Assembly (NCBI RefSeq): GCF_000011385.1
Contig: NC_005125.1
Span: forward strand, 3,720,001 to 3,784,000
DNA: 64,000 nucleotides
Origin: Gloeobacter violaceus PCC 7421
Lineage (GTDB): Bacteria > Cyanobacteriota > Cyanobacteriia > Gloeobacterales > Gloeobacteraceae
Direction of reading: 5' to 3'
Shown here piece after piece: positions 1 through 8,240 of the stretch (its first letter is position 1; the number at the start of each line of letters is the position of its first letter). The notes beneath the pieces were generated by a model, which was given only the letters and a program-made list of their open reading frames with translations, was not told the DNA's origin and did no database searches. Both the position numbers and the translations under genes were made by a program.

Positions 1-115
1 GGTCCAGGCGAAGACTATGTTCCTGACCGTACTGGTCGAGCAACACACTTTCGAGCGTCGTCCCACCGGTTTTGGGGATATGTAGAAAAACCAGGGAGTG
101 TTCAGGCCGGGACAT
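1..115 (-). CDS. Sulfotransferase family protein, N-terminal part (runs off the left edge)
   Basis: Reading the minus strand from the ATG at 113-115 gives 38 residues beginning MSRPEHSLVFLHIPKTGGTT. The hydrophobic strand followed by HIPKTGGTT is the 5'-phosphosulfate-binding loop that opens the Sulfotransfer_2/heparan-sulfate-type sulfotransferase family, whose members move sulfate from PAPS to sugars or other acceptors. Only the start is present; the acceptor is unknown. It is divergent from the amidohydrolase at 256, so 116-255 is a shared upstream region. The motif identification is strong; the full extent cannot be judged. Confidence 0.75.
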   Translation of the reverse strand, partial: MSRPEHSLVFLHIPKTGGTTLESVLLDQYGQEHSLRLD

Positions 116-255
116 ACTCTTTACGCCTTATCGAACTGATGATCCGAAGATCAGTTTAGGATAGTGTCTGACAATTCGCCATCCCCGATCGAGTGGAACC
201 GCTGCCGGAGTGTATAGTGTCCGAAGTTTATGGCCGTGTCCAGGGCGAGGTTCGG

Positions 256-1581
256 GTGCACAGATGGCGATGGCTGGGGGGTCTGGCGGCGGGGATGGGC
301 CTTGCTGTGGCGGTCGGGGCGGCGGAGCCTGCGGCCGAAGCAGTGGTCGCGGTGCGGGCCGGTGCGCTGGTGGATACGGTGGCAGGCCGGGTGCTGAGCG
401 ATCAGATCATCCTCATCGAGGGCGAGCGCGTGCGGGCGGTGGGGCCGAGCGGGACGGTGAGTATCCCGGCTGGAGCCCAGAGGATTGACCTCGGCCGCGC
501 CACGGTGCTGCCGGGGCTAATCGAAGCGCACGCGCATCTGACGAGCGACCCGTTTCGGGCCGGCTACCAGGGGCTTGGGGTCTCGGCGATTCGCGAGGCG
601 CTCTACGGGGCGAAGGCGGCGCGCGACACGCTGGAGGCGGGTTTCACCACTGTGCGCAACGTCGGTGCGGGGGCTTACGGCGATGTCGCCCTGCGCGACG
701 CCATCAACGACGGGGACATTCCGGGGCCGCGCCTGCTGGTTTCAGGTCCGGCCTTGGGCATCAAAGGCGGCCACTGCGACAACAATTTGCTCGCCCCCGA
801 TTTCAACTACACCGCCGAGGGGGTGGCCGACGGCCCCTGGGCGGCCCGCGCCAAAGTGCGCGAGGTGGTCAAGTACGGGGCGGATGTGATCAAGCTCTGC
901 GCCACCGGTGGGGTGCTCTCCAAGAACACCGACCCGGGCGTGCAGCAGTACACCTTCGAGGAGATGCAGGCCATCGTCGAAGAAGCCCACAAATTGGGCC
1001 GCAAAGTCGCCGCCCACGCCCACGGCGCCGAGGGTATCAAGCAGGCTATCCGGGCAGGCGTCGATTCGATCGAGCACGCGAGCCTGATCGATGCGGAGGG
1101 CATGCGCCTGGCCCGCCAAAAAGGCACCGCCCTGGTCATGGATATTTATGTCGACGAATTTATTCTTGCCGAAGGCGAGCGGGCGGGCATCCTGCCCGAG
1201 TCGCTCGAAAAGGAGCGCAAAGTCGGTCAACTGCAGCGCGACAACTTCCGGCGCGCCCTCGCCGCGGGCGACCGCATCGTCTTTGGCACCGACGCCGGGG
1301 TCTATCCCCACGGCACCAACGCCAAACAGTTCGCCTACATGGTCCAGTACGGCATGACGCCGATGCAGGCGATCCAGGCGGCCACGGTGAACGCCGCCGA
1401 GTTGTTGGGCTGGCAGGACAAAGTCGGCTCGCTCACCCCGGGCAAGTACGCCGATCTGATCGCCGTGGAGGCCGATCCGCTCAAGGACGTGAGCGCCCTC
1501 ACCCGGGTCAGTTTTGTAATGAAGGGCGGCCGGGTCGTCAAATCCGCCGCGCCGTCCGCGACGGTCGGGCAGGCGCGCTGA
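256..1581 (+). CDS. Secreted metal-dependent amidohydrolase (imidazolonepropionase/Xaa-Pro dipeptidase-like)
   Basis: Amidohydrolase-superfamily enzyme of 441 residues. I chose the GTG at 256 because it puts a signal peptide right at the N-terminus (HRWRW, then a hydrophobic stretch ending near VGAAEPA); an in-frame GTG at 193 would add 21 residues with no export logic. Metal site: HAH (His92, His94), the IKLCATGG segment, AHAHG, SIEHAS and the terminal FGTDAG aspartate. The C-terminal KVGSLTPGKYADLIAV motif is typical of the family. Substrate is probably a cyclic amide or dipeptide but cannot be assigned. A second amidohydrolase begins 11 bases after the stop, so the two are likely co-transcribed. 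Confidence 0.85.
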   Translation: MHRWRWLGGLAAGMGLAVAVGAAEPAAEAVVAVRAGALVDTVAGRVLSDQIILIEGERVRAVGPSGTVSIPAGAQRIDLGRATVLPGLIEAHAHLTSDPFRAGYQGLGVSAIREALYGAKAARDTLEAGFTTVRNVGAGAYGDVALRDAINDGDIPGPRLLVSGPALGIKGGHCDNNLLAPDFNYTAEGVADGPWAARAKVREVVKYGADVIKLCATGGVLSKNTDPGVQQYTFEEMQAIVEEAHKLGRKVAAHAHGAEGIKQAIRAGVDSIEHASLIDAEGMRLARQKGTALVMDIYVDEFILAEGERAGILPESLEKERKVGQLQRDNFRRALAAGDRIVFGTDAGVYPHGTNAKQFAYMVQYGMTPMQAIQAATVNAAELLGWQDKVGSLTPGKYADLIAVEADPLKDVSALTRVSFVMKGGRVVKSAAPSATVGQAR

Positions 1582-1591
1582 GGGTGGATTC

Positions 1592-2719
1592 GTGGATCTA
1601 TGCATCGAGAATCTGCGCACCGCAGCGGGCACCGGTGCGCTCGCGATTGCCGGGATGGAGGTAAGCGACCTCGGCGCGGTGCGCCGCCACCGGCTGCACA
1701 TAGATGGGGCCGGCTGCTGGCTGGTGCCGGGGCTCATCAACGCCCACGACCACCTGGGCCTCGATCTGTTGCCGCCCCTGGGCGAGCCGCCCTACCCCAA
1801 CAGCGCCGCCTGGGGCGAAGCCGTCTTCCGTCCGGATCGTTCTCCTCTGCGCGAGGTGCTGCGATTGCGCTACAGCGAGCGGCTCTGGTGGGGCGCCTAC
1901 CGCAACTTGCTGGCCGGGGTGACCACTGTGCAGCACCACGACCGCGGCCACTGGTGCTTGAGGTACCTGCCGGTGCGCGTCCCCCCCTATCGCTGGCAAC
2001 ACCGCCCCGACAGCCACCTGGGCGGCAGCTACGGCCGGGGCGGGCGGCTGTTTGTGCACGCCGCCGAGGGCACCGACGCCCAAAGCCATGCCGAGATCCG
2101 CAGGCTCGACGAACTCGGACTATTGGGGCCTGCCAGTACCGTCATCCACGCGATTGCCCTGGACGAGGCGGATATCGCCCGGCTCGCCGCCACCGGCACC
2201 GGCGTGGTGCTCTGCCCGACGAGCAACCGCTTTTTGTACGGCCGCACCGCTCCGGTGCTCGCCCTCAAGGCCGCCGGGGTGCCGCTCGCCATCGGTACCG
2301 ACTCGACGGCGAGCGGTAGCCCGGATTTGCTCGCCGAACTGCGCGGCGCCAGGGATTGGTTCGGGGAGGCCGAATTGCTGGATCTGGTCACCGCCGCCGC
2401 TGCCCGCCTGCTGGGGGTGCCGCAGTTGGGGCGGCTGGTTGCGGGCGCCCCGGCGGATCTGGTGCTGGTCGAGAACCCGCGCGCCCGGACTGTCGCCGAG
2501 GCGGTGCTCACCGCCCGTCCCGGGCAGATCCGGCTGGTACTGGTGGGCGGCGAAGCGCGCCTGGTGCGCGCTCCTTTTGAGCGGCTGCGCGGCCGATTGC
2601 AACCGGTCGGTGTGGATGGTGAGACGACGTGGCTGGCCGGACCCATCCGCCGGCTGCTCGGCCGCGCCCGGACGCTACTCGGCGAGCAGCTCCACTTCGG
2701 CCGCCGATTCGAGGTCTAG
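1592..2719 (+). CDS. Amidohydrolase family protein (cytosine deaminase/Atz-Trz-like)
   Basis: 375 residues from a GTG start, cytosolic (no signal peptide). The chain shows LVPGLINAHDHLG (HDH metal pair), VTTVQHHDRG, LFVHAAEG, VIHAIAL and AIGTDSTASG, the order of metal and catalytic residues in the chlorohydrolase/deaminase branch of the amidohydrolases. It follows the secreted amidohydrolase by 11 bases, suggesting one operon, although the two proteins are only distant relatives. Its 3' end overlaps the tail of the convergent lipid kinase gene by 45 bases. Substrate unknown. Confidence 0.8.
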   Translation: MDLCIENLRTAAGTGALAIAGMEVSDLGAVRRHRLHIDGAGCWLVPGLINAHDHLGLDLLPPLGEPPYPNSAAWGEAVFRPDRSPLREVLRLRYSERLWWGAYRNLLAGVTTVQHHDRGHWCLRYLPVRVPPYRWQHRPDSHLGGSYGRGGRLFVHAAEGTDAQSHAEIRRLDELGLLGPASTVIHAIALDEADIARLAATGTGVVLCPTSNRFLYGRTAPVLALKAAGVPLAIGTDSTASGSPDLLAELRGARDWFGEAELLDLVTAAAARLLGVPQLGRLVAGAPADLVLVENPRARTVAEAVLTARPGQIRLVLVGGEARLVRAPFERLRGRLQPVGVDGETTWLAGPIRRLLGRARTLLGEQLHFGRRFEV

Positions 2720-3673
2720 GTACTCCACCGCCAGACGCGGTTCGAGCAAATCGTCGACGGGCACGATCACCCGGAGCCCCCCCGGCACGCAGACCACTTC
2801 TAGGGGCGTCCGGGCCACCACTTCGCCGTCGATGGCCACCGCCTGGGGCGGATCGGTGACGACGCGCACCCAGGGAGCGAGCAGGTGACCGACGTCGGGG
2901 CGGTCGAGTGCCGCGGCGCGCACCGCCGAGGAGAACAGGTCGAAGGCGGCGGCGAGGGCTTCCATGGCGCTGTTGGGGGCGACCACCGTGATGTCGAGCA
3001 GGCCGTCGTCGAAGACGCAGGCGCCGCAGCCCTGGGCGAGCACCGAGGTGGGCGGTGCGGCGTTGGCGATCGTGATGGCGGTGGCGGTGGTTTGGATGCG
3101 CAGATCCGGCGTTTCGATGGCCACCTGAAACGACTGCATCTCGCCCAACTGCTGCAACCCCGACCAGACGTAGGCGAGGGTGCCGAACCAGTTTTTGGCC
3201 TCCCGGCTGGTGCGCGCCACCGCCTCCGCCTCGAAGCCGATACCCGCAAGCAGCACCATCGGCAGCCCGTTGCAGGTGGCCACGTCCACTGCCCGCGTCG
3301 CCCCGTCGATAATCGCCTCGCAGGCCAGTTCGAGGGTGAGCGGCAGGCCGAGGGCGTTGGCGAAGGCGTTGGCCGTGCCGCGCGAGATCACCCCGAAGGG
3401 GATGCCCGTTCCGACCAGGGCCTCGGCCGCCGCCGAGAGGGTACCGTCGCCCCCCGAGGCGATCACCAACTGCGCACCCCGCTCCATTGCCGCCCGGGCC
3501 AGGGCGTTCGCCCCGACCTCGGGGGTGGTAAGGCGAATGTCCAGGTCAAAGACCGGGTCGAGAAACGAGCGAATCAGCCACAGATCGGCCTCCGCGTCGC
3601 CCTGGCCGGCCACGGGGTTATAGATCAAGCAGGCTGAGCGCCTGCAGGGGTCGGGAGTGACAGATTCGCGCAT
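2675..3673 (-). CDS. YegS/DgkA-type lipid kinase (diacylglycerol kinase catalytic domain)
   Basis: Phosphorylates a lipid such as diacylglycerol with ATP at the membrane. The start at 3673 (MRESVTPDPCRR) places the conserved IYNPVAGQG strand-loop near residue 20, as in the family; an upstream in-frame ATG at 3736 adds an unlikely tail. Motifs: VIASGGDGTLS (the GGDGT nucleotide loop), PFGVISRGTANAFA, and the C-terminal beta-rich half with VAIDGEV. Length (332 aa) is normal. The gene converges on, and overlaps, the amidohydrolase at 1592. Exact lipid substrate is not predictable. Confidence 0.85.
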   Translation of the reverse strand: MRESVTPDPCRRSACLIYNPVAGQGDAEADLWLIRSFLDPVFDLDIRLTTPEVGANALARAAMERGAQLVIASGGDGTLSAAAEALVGTGIPFGVISRGTANAFANALGLPLTLELACEAIIDGATRAVDVATCNGLPMVLLAGIGFEAEAVARTSREAKNWFGTLAYVWSGLQQLGEMQSFQVAIETPDLRIQTTATAITIANAAPPTSVLAQGCGACVFDDGLLDITVVAPNSAMEALAAAFDLFSSAVRAAALDRPDVGHLLAPWVRVVTDPPQAVAIDGEVVARTPLEVVCVPGGLRVIVPVDDLLEPRLAVEYLDLESAAEVELLAE

Positions 3674-3744
3674 ACATTGGCGGGGTATTGTGGCCGACGG
3701 CGACATCAAGCCCATTGTGACGTGCAAGCCACCCAACCGGGATC

Positions 3745-4218
3745 TTACTTACAGCCGAAAGCACGCACGGTGTAGCTCTTGCCGATGGAGAGCGCTCCGC
3801 CAAATTCGACATTCACCTGGTAAGGCACGATCGTCTTCGATTGGGGTTTGCCGGTGAATTCGAGCGTTTTGCCCTGGCCCAGGGAGATGCCTTTTTGTTC
3901 ATAGATGTTTTGGGCCTTGTCGTTGGGATACTTCAGAGACGAAACCACGTCGTACTGCCCGTCGCTGTCGGTGGTGATCGTCACCCGGTAGCTTTCGAAC
4001 TTCTCGGTGCCGGGTACGGCAAAGTCGGTATTCCAGTTGCTCGCGGTGACGCCGAGGGCCGCCGGCGAGATCGATTTTTTGACGCCAGGGCCGCCCTCGG
4101 TGCTTCCGACCGGCTGCAAAGCCACGCACTCGGCAGCCAGGGCGATCCCCCCGAAGTTGCCGCTCAAACCAAGCAGCAGGACACCGGACAGGAGTATGCC
4201 AGGGGAAAGGGAATGCAT
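3745..4218 (-). CDS. Secreted protein of unknown function
   Basis: 157 residues with a clear signal peptide: short N-terminus, hydrophobic ILLSGVLLLGLSG stretch and probable cleavage after IALAA. The mature part is polar, beta-rich in appearance, with two cysteines (after AAE and at the penultimate position) that could pair in the periplasm. I recognise no family. It lies alone between the lipid kinase and the IS-split hepT, so context gives no function. Confidence 0.7.
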   Translation of the reverse strand: MHSLSPGILLSGVLLLGLSGNFGGIALAAECVALQPVGSTEGGPGVKKSISPAALGVTASNWNTDFAVPGTEKFESYRVTITTDSDGQYDVVSSLKYPNDKAQNIYEQKGISLGQGKTLEFTGKPQSKTIVPYQVNVEFGGALSIGKSYTVRAFGCK

Positions 4219-4506
4219 AAATCAGTCCTCTCAAACAACGTCGTCGATCCGGGACGGGAAGCACTGCTGCTTCCAGACCCCCACCGACATTCTCCCGCTG
4301 TCGGGGCATAACGCCTCTCCACCTGGGGTAGAAACGTGCCAAAAGCTACCACTGCTATGGACAAGAAACGGCACATGGGGTGTTGCTTGACCTACAGTCC
4401 GAAAGATCCCTGCCTGAAAGCTACGCGATGAAATCGGCCAGCATCCGCTCAACATTTTGCTTCAAGACGGGCAAATCGTTGGATACAACATCCATAACGA
4501 TGTCGA

Positions 4507-4514
4507 AGTCGACT
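4507..4514. repeat. Target-site duplication, left copy (AGTCGACT)
   Basis: Direct 8-bp repeat next to the left IS end; the partner is at 5735-5742. Because the octamer is palindromic it also makes the inverted repeats look longer than they are. Confidence 0.85.
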
Positions 4515-4548
4515 GGGTGCATCTCACTTATTAGATGAGTAGAAATAC

Positions 4549-5325
4549 TCAGTTTGTGAGTAGGCCATTCAAGTAAGCCGTCCGATGGGCCAACACCCGT
4601 GGCACATTCTCCACCTTCCACTGAGCACCCGATATTTTCAGCCGCCGGTCTATCTGCTTGACCGCCGACTCCACTGCCCCCGAACCTACCGAACAGACTT
4701 GTTCTGCTTGTAAATACCCGTAGTTCACAATCCGTGCTTTGTGCTTGCTCAGGTACTGGCAAAACCTTTTTACCTGCTCCGCCTTCCATCCCTCAAATCG
4801 GCCCATCGCCTCCTCCGCCTTTCCTCGCCACAAATCAGACTCCGCGCGCTTCAGTCGATTCAACGACCCGCCCACTTTGTACAGATTCTCCTTCAGGTGA
4901 TACCAGTCGAGAATCTCCCGCCGACTCTCACAACGGCTGATGCGCTCGACGATGTTCCAGATGCCGTCGTGACCGTCACCGAGGCAAGTGACGGGGAGCG
5001 CCAGGTTCTGGCGGTTCACCCACTCCACAAGGCCGTCGTTGTCGCGATACATCGCGGCGGTAGCGATGCCGTGCAGCCGCACCGCCTTGTAGTCGCGCCA
5101 CTCGCAGGCTTGGCCCGGCTCGGTGCGCAGGCGCACCTTGCCGCCATCGACCGACAATTCCTCGACGAGTTCAGGCTCTTTTGCGACGGGCAACTCAAAA
5201 TGCTGTCTTTGGACCAGACGTTGCTGCGTGGCATGGCTGACACGAAGACCCGTCAAGGTCTCGATATCCCGCTCGGCGTGCTGGTAGGAGACGTTGGCAC
5301 TCACAAGCAAGCAACACTTTTCCAT
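4549..5325 (-). CDS. ISKra4-family transposase, catalytic part (second frame)
   Basis: 258 residues from the ATG at 5325. The DDE triad is visible as D60 (ELSVDGGKVRLR), D117 (CLGDGHDGIWNI) and E219 (GSGAVESAVKQIDRR). The same frame stays open upstream of this ATG and continues the conserved sequence LQLKPGTRLSPHMEKCC. The true product is therefore probably a fusion to the upstream frame by a -1 shift, not a protein starting here. The stop codon overlaps the subterminal hairpin of the left IS end. Confidence 0.85.
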   Translation of the reverse strand: MEKCCLLVSANVSYQHAERDIETLTGLRVSHATQQRLVQRQHFELPVAKEPELVEELSVDGGKVRLRTEPGQACEWRDYKAVRLHGIATAAMYRDNDGLVEWVNRQNLALPVTCLGDGHDGIWNIVERISRCESRREILDWYHLKENLYKVGGSLNRLKRAESDLWRGKAEEAMGRFEGWKAEQVKRFCQYLSKHKARIVNYGYLQAEQVCSVGSGAVESAVKQIDRRLKISGAQWKVENVPRVLAHRTAYLNGLLTN

Positions 5326-5333
5326 GTGCGGAC

Positions 5334-5630
5334 TTAGTCGGGTGCCGGGCTTGAGCTGGAGGATTTGCGCTTGTTTTTGGGTGATTTGGACGGGGCCGAT
5401 GCCGGTGGTGATGTGGCGGGCATAGCCAGCAACCGTGCCTGTAATTGTCTGGACAAAAAAAGGGCAAGCTGGGGTCCGACGGCTTGGTTGATGTGTTGGC
5501 GGACGGCGAGTTCGATGCCTTCGAGAGTGGTCAACTGCTCGGGCGGGGTGTTCTGGTAGAGGATAGCTGCGACAGCATCGAGATGCTCCTTGACGGCCAG
5601 TTGCTGTTGTGGCGTGAGGTCCATAGTCAT
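5334..5630 (-). CDS. ISKra4-family transposase, N-terminal part (first frame)
   Basis: 98 residues beginning MTMDLTPQQQLAVKEHLDAV, the N-terminal helical region of ISKra4-family transposases, ending in a serine/lysine-rich low-complexity tail and a TAA. The catalytic part follows in the -1 frame. On the coding strand CCCAAAAACAAG (T-run at 5374-5378 on the plus strand) is a plausible slip site, because the -1 frame after it reads QAQILQLKPGTR straight into the catalytic domain. Programmed frameshifting is an inference; a simple disabling mutation gives the same picture. Confidence 0.7.
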   Translation of the reverse strand: MTMDLTPQQQLAVKEHLDAVAAILYQNTPPEQLTTLEGIELAVRQHINQAVGPQLALFLSRQLQARLLAMPATSPPASAPSKSPKNKRKSSSSSPAPD

Positions 5631-5734
5631 GTGCGGGCAGAGAATACCCGATTTTCGCCCATCAGTGACCGGTGCGTCAGGACAGCCAAAAGGGGACTAA
5701 GCATTTATGCTTATCAAATAAGTGAGATGCACCC

Positions 5735-5742
5735 AGTCGACT
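5735..5742. repeat. Target-site duplication, right copy (AGTCGACT)
   Basis: Second copy of the 8-bp duplication flanking the insertion. Keeping one copy and deleting the rest restores the hepT frame exactly, which supports this boundary. Confidence 0.85.
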
Positions 5743-5977
5743 TTGAAATATTCGTGCGCGACTTGGTTGCAAAATCCAATGATTTGCGACCAAGGCACAT
5801 TGTCATAGCGCAATTTTAAGTTCTGCGAAAGTGATCTGGCCGCTTCACCAATAATTTGCAAATGAAACAGCACCCAAACCTGCAACATTTCATCCGTTGC
5901 AAATTGTTCAAGATCCATTTTTTCTTCAATTCTTCGGATGGCTTGCGCTATATCCTCCAGTCGAGAGACATCGCTTC

Positions 5978-6286
5978 TCATAAAGAAATAGCGTCCCGTA
6001 GCGCCCGAACGCGCACCTGCGACTTGAGGTTCTTTTCTGTAACGACATCGACTCGGTAGCCCAGGAGGATTTCCAAATCTGCAATCAAACCCATCGGAAA
6101 CCAGGGTGTACGACGGCTGCGGTCATAGTCAACCAAAAAGTCCACATCGCTTTGGGCGTCTGACTCTCCCCGCGCAACCGAACCAAACACGCGCAGGTTA
6201 TACGCGCCATGGCGGGCTGCAACCTGGAGGATTTGCTCTCTCCGTCGGCGCAATTCTTCAAGGGAAGGTGCTCTACCGGTATCCAT
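5978..6286 (-). CDS. mntA: MNT-type nucleotidyltransferase antitoxin of the MntA-HepT pair
   Basis: 102 residues. It carries the minimal nucleotidyltransferase signature G35-S36-x10-D47-x-D49 (GSVARGESDAQSDVDF). MntA antitoxins use this fold to AMPylate or otherwise neutralise HepT. I used the ATG at 6286; the longer frame to 6412 adds an unrelated tail that would run into nadK. The end overlaps the hepT start by 4 bases, the usual antitoxin-first coupling. With hepT interrupted by the IS, this antitoxin is now an orphan, although its own frame looks intact. Confidence 0.85.
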   Translation of the reverse strand: MDTGRAPSLEELRRRREQILQVAARHGAYNLRVFGSVARGESDAQSDVDFLVDYDRSRRTPWFPMGLIADLEILLGYRVDVVTEKNLKSQVRVRALRDAISL

Positions 6287-6338
6287 CGCTGCTTGCCGCT
6301 GCCTATCACGAGTGTACGCAGGCAAGCTGTGCTGTGCG

Positions 6339-7268
6339 TCAGGGCAGTTCAACCGAGAGGGGTTTGGCGATGTGCGGCAAGCCCCAGCCGAGCTTCTCGC
6401 GCAGCAGCGCAAAAAATTCGGGCGGCTGCAGACGGATTAGCCGGGTGCGGTAGCGGGCGCGGCGGATGCGCACCTGATCGCCCGGCCAGATATAGCAGCC
6501 GGAGTTGCCGTCGAGCGAAAGAATCAGGTGCTGGTGGTTGGTGGGGGGATGGACCACCAGCGATTCGGTGTCGGCAAAAACCAGCCCCCGCGCGGCGAGG
6601 GAGTGGGGACAGATGGGGATGAGCTGCAGTACCTGCACGTCGGGGGTGATCACCGGTCCCCCGGCGGAGAGGGCGTAGGCGGTGGAGCCGGTGGGGGTGG
6701 CGACGATCACCCCGTCAGCGGCGATATCGACGATGTTGTGGCGGCCAATCGCCACTTCGAAGTGGCAGATCCCCGAGAGCGGTTCTTTGTGCAGCACCGC
6801 CTCGTTGAGGGCGAGCGCTTCCCAGATGAGCCGCTCGTCGCGAAAGACGCGCACCTCGATCATCGAACGGTCTTCGAGGGCGTACTGGCCGGCGAGCAGC
6901 GTATCGATGGCCGGGTGGATTTGATTGAGGTAACCCTCGGTGAGAAAGCCCATGTGGCCAGTGTTGATGGTCAGCAAGGGAATATCGAAGGGGGCCACCT
7001 GGCGGGCGGCGGCCAGCACCGTGCCGTCGCCCCCCAGCACGATGGCGAAGGGCATCGCCTCGTCGAAACCCTCGGCCGCGAGCCGGTCGATGGGGGTATG
7101 GCAGACGGGGCTGTCCGGGCGAGGGAAACCCAGGATGCCTCCCCAGCCGGTGGTCTGATAGACGCGGTAGCCCGCGTCCTGGAATTTTTCGGTTAATTCC
7201 GCCGCCGCCCGGGCGGCGGCCGGTTTGATGTCGTTGAAGATGATCCCGGCTTTGGGGAGGGCCATCAT
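6339..7268 (-). CDS. nadK: NAD kinase
   Basis: Phosphorylates NAD to NADP with ATP in the cytosol. 309 residues; GGDGT at 79-83 ([14 protein letters not shown]), [11 protein letters not shown], and [16 protein letters not shown] are the three diagnostic NAD kinase motifs. Two adjacent ATGs (7268 and 7265) lie just after the lipA stop at 7270, so translation is probably coupled to lipA. The longer possible frame to 7367 would overlap lipA deeply and is rejected. Confidence 0.93.
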   Translation of the reverse strand: MMALPKAGIIFNDIKPAAARAAAELTEKFQDAGYRVYQTTGWGGILGFPRPDSPVCHTPIDRLAAEGFDEAMPFAIVLGGDGTVLAAARQVAPFDIPLLTINTGHMGFLTEGYLNQIHPAIDTLLAGQYALEDRSMIEVRVFRDERLIWEALALNEAVLHKEPLSGICHFEVAIGRHNIVDIAADGVIVATPTGSTAYALSAGGPVITPDVQVLQLIPICPHSLAARGLVFADTESLVVHPPTNHQHLILSLDGNSGCYIWPGDQVRIRRARYRTRLIRLQPPEFFALLREKLGWGLPHIAKPLSVELP

Positions 7269-7269
7269 G

Positions 7270-8130
7270 CTATTCAGGCTCGCCGGCGTGGTAGGAACTG
7301 CGCACCAGCGGTCCGGAGCGCACGTGGGCAAAGCCCAAATCGCGGGCGACGGCGCCCAGTTCGGCAAATTCGGCCGGGGTCCAGTACTTGTGCACCGGCA
7401 GGTGGTCTTTGGAAGGCTGGAGGTACTGGCCGAGGGTGACCCGGTCGCAACCCACCTTGCGCAGGTCGAGCAACGTCTCGAGCACTTCTTCGCGCGTCTC
7501 GCCGTGGCCCAGCATCAGCCCCGACTTGGTGAAGATCTCCGCATCCAGACGCTTGACGGCGGCAAGGACCGCCAGACTGCGCGCGTAGGTGGCGGCGCGG
7601 CGGGCGTAGCTTTGCAGGCGCCGCACCGTCTCGATGTTGTGATTAAAGCAAACGGGTCGCGCGGCGACCACGGTGGCGATGCACGCCTCTTCGCCGCGAA
7701 AATCCGGGGTGAGTACTTCGATCTCGACCGCGCAGTTGCGCGCGCGAATAGATTCCATCGTGCGCACAAACCAGCCCGCCCCCTGATCCGGCAGGTCGTC
7801 GCGGGCCACCGAAGTGAGCACCACGTACTTGAGTCCCAACAGCGCCACCGCCTCGGCGACTTTTTCAGGCTCCTGCGGGTCGAGGGGAAGAGCCTTGCCG
7901 CCGGCAACCTGGCAGAAGCCGCAGGCGCGGGTGCACACCGGTCCCATCAACAAAAACGTCGCTGTCTTCTGGGCGTAGCACTCCGCCCGGTTCGGGCAGC
8001 GCCCCTCCTCGCAGATGGTGTGCAGCGAGCGCTGCTTGACGATCTTCTCGACCGTCGAGACTTGCGAGGCAGTGCCGATGGTGCGGCGCGCCCACTCGGG
8101 CAGGCGGGAGCTGGCAGTCTGGTGGGACAT
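7270..8130 (-). CDS. lipA: Lipoyl synthase
   Basis: Radical-SAM enzyme that inserts two sulfurs into protein-bound octanoyl groups. It has the auxiliary cluster cysteines C40-x4-C45-x5-C51 ([12 protein letters not shown]) and the radical-SAM C66-x3-C70-x2-C73 (CTRACGFC). The C-terminal RSSYHA carries the serine that ligates the auxiliary cluster. The start at 8130 ([13 protein letters not shown]) gives the usual length of 286; an in-frame ATG at 8187 would add 19 residues. It is followed within 2 bases by nadK. A natural client, the glycine-cleavage H protein, is encoded at 10724. Confidence 0.94.
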   Translation of the reverse strand: MSHQTASSRLPEWARRTIGTASQVSTVEKIVKQRSLHTICEEGRCPNRAECYAQKTATFLLMGPVCTRACGFCQVAGGKALPLDPQEPEKVAEAVALLGLKYVVLTSVARDDLPDQGAGWFVRTMESIRARNCAVEIEVLTPDFRGEEACIATVVAARPVCFNHNIETVRRLQSYARRAATYARSLAVLAAVKRLDAEIFTKSGLMLGHGETREEVLETLLDLRKVGCDRVTLGQYLQPSKDHLPVHKYWTPAEFAELGAVARDLGFAHVRSGPLVRSSYHAGEPE

Positions 8131-8240
8131 GGCGAGCACGGACGGATCGCCTTTCAGGATAGCTTGACACGCACGAAAGGGTTTCAAGCCCTGTCTTTAA
8201 ACAAAAAACAGGATCGAATCTGTCCACAACCTCGAAGTCC

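Larger units (their letters stand above)
4515..5734 (-). mobile_element. Complete ISKra4-family insertion sequence (ISMich2-like), 1220 bp
   Basis: Bounded by perfect 18-bp terminal inverted repeats GGGTGCATCTCACTTATT (4515-4532; complement at 5717-5734), with similarity continuing inward for about 20 more bases. It is flanked by an 8-bp direct repeat AGTCGACT (4507-4514 and 5735-5742) that is itself palindromic. Both transposase reading frames point leftward. GGG ends, 8-bp duplication, about 1.2 kb and two overlapping frames match what I know of the ISMich2 subgroup. The intact ends and clean target duplication suggest a fairly recent insertion. Confidence 0.92.
4421..5981 (-). pseudogene. 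hepT: hepT (DUF86/HepT-like RNase toxin) split by an ISKra4-family insertion
   Basis: The 5' part runs from the ATG at 5981 to 5735, the 3' part from 4514 to the TAG at 4421. Removing bases 4507-5734 (the IS plus one target copy) restores a 110-residue reading frame with no other defect. The join reads HEYFKVDFDIVMDVVSNDLP, a textbook HepT C-terminal segment. The family motif R-x4-H-x-Y, catalytic in HepT ribonucleases, is here C71-x4-H76-x-Y78, so the arginine is already replaced by cysteine (one CGC to TGC change would do it). The start overlaps the end of the MNT antitoxin gene by 4 bases. The toxin is almost certainly inactive now. Confidence 0.9.

Noticed and set aside
742-1740. Long minus-strand frame opposite the first amidohydrolase
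   Set aside because: A high-GC shadow of a real gene; composition is low-complexity and no domain is recognisable. The same applies to the long antisense frames at 13895-15169, 36344-37525, 48115-50427, 57627-58592 and 58784-60043.
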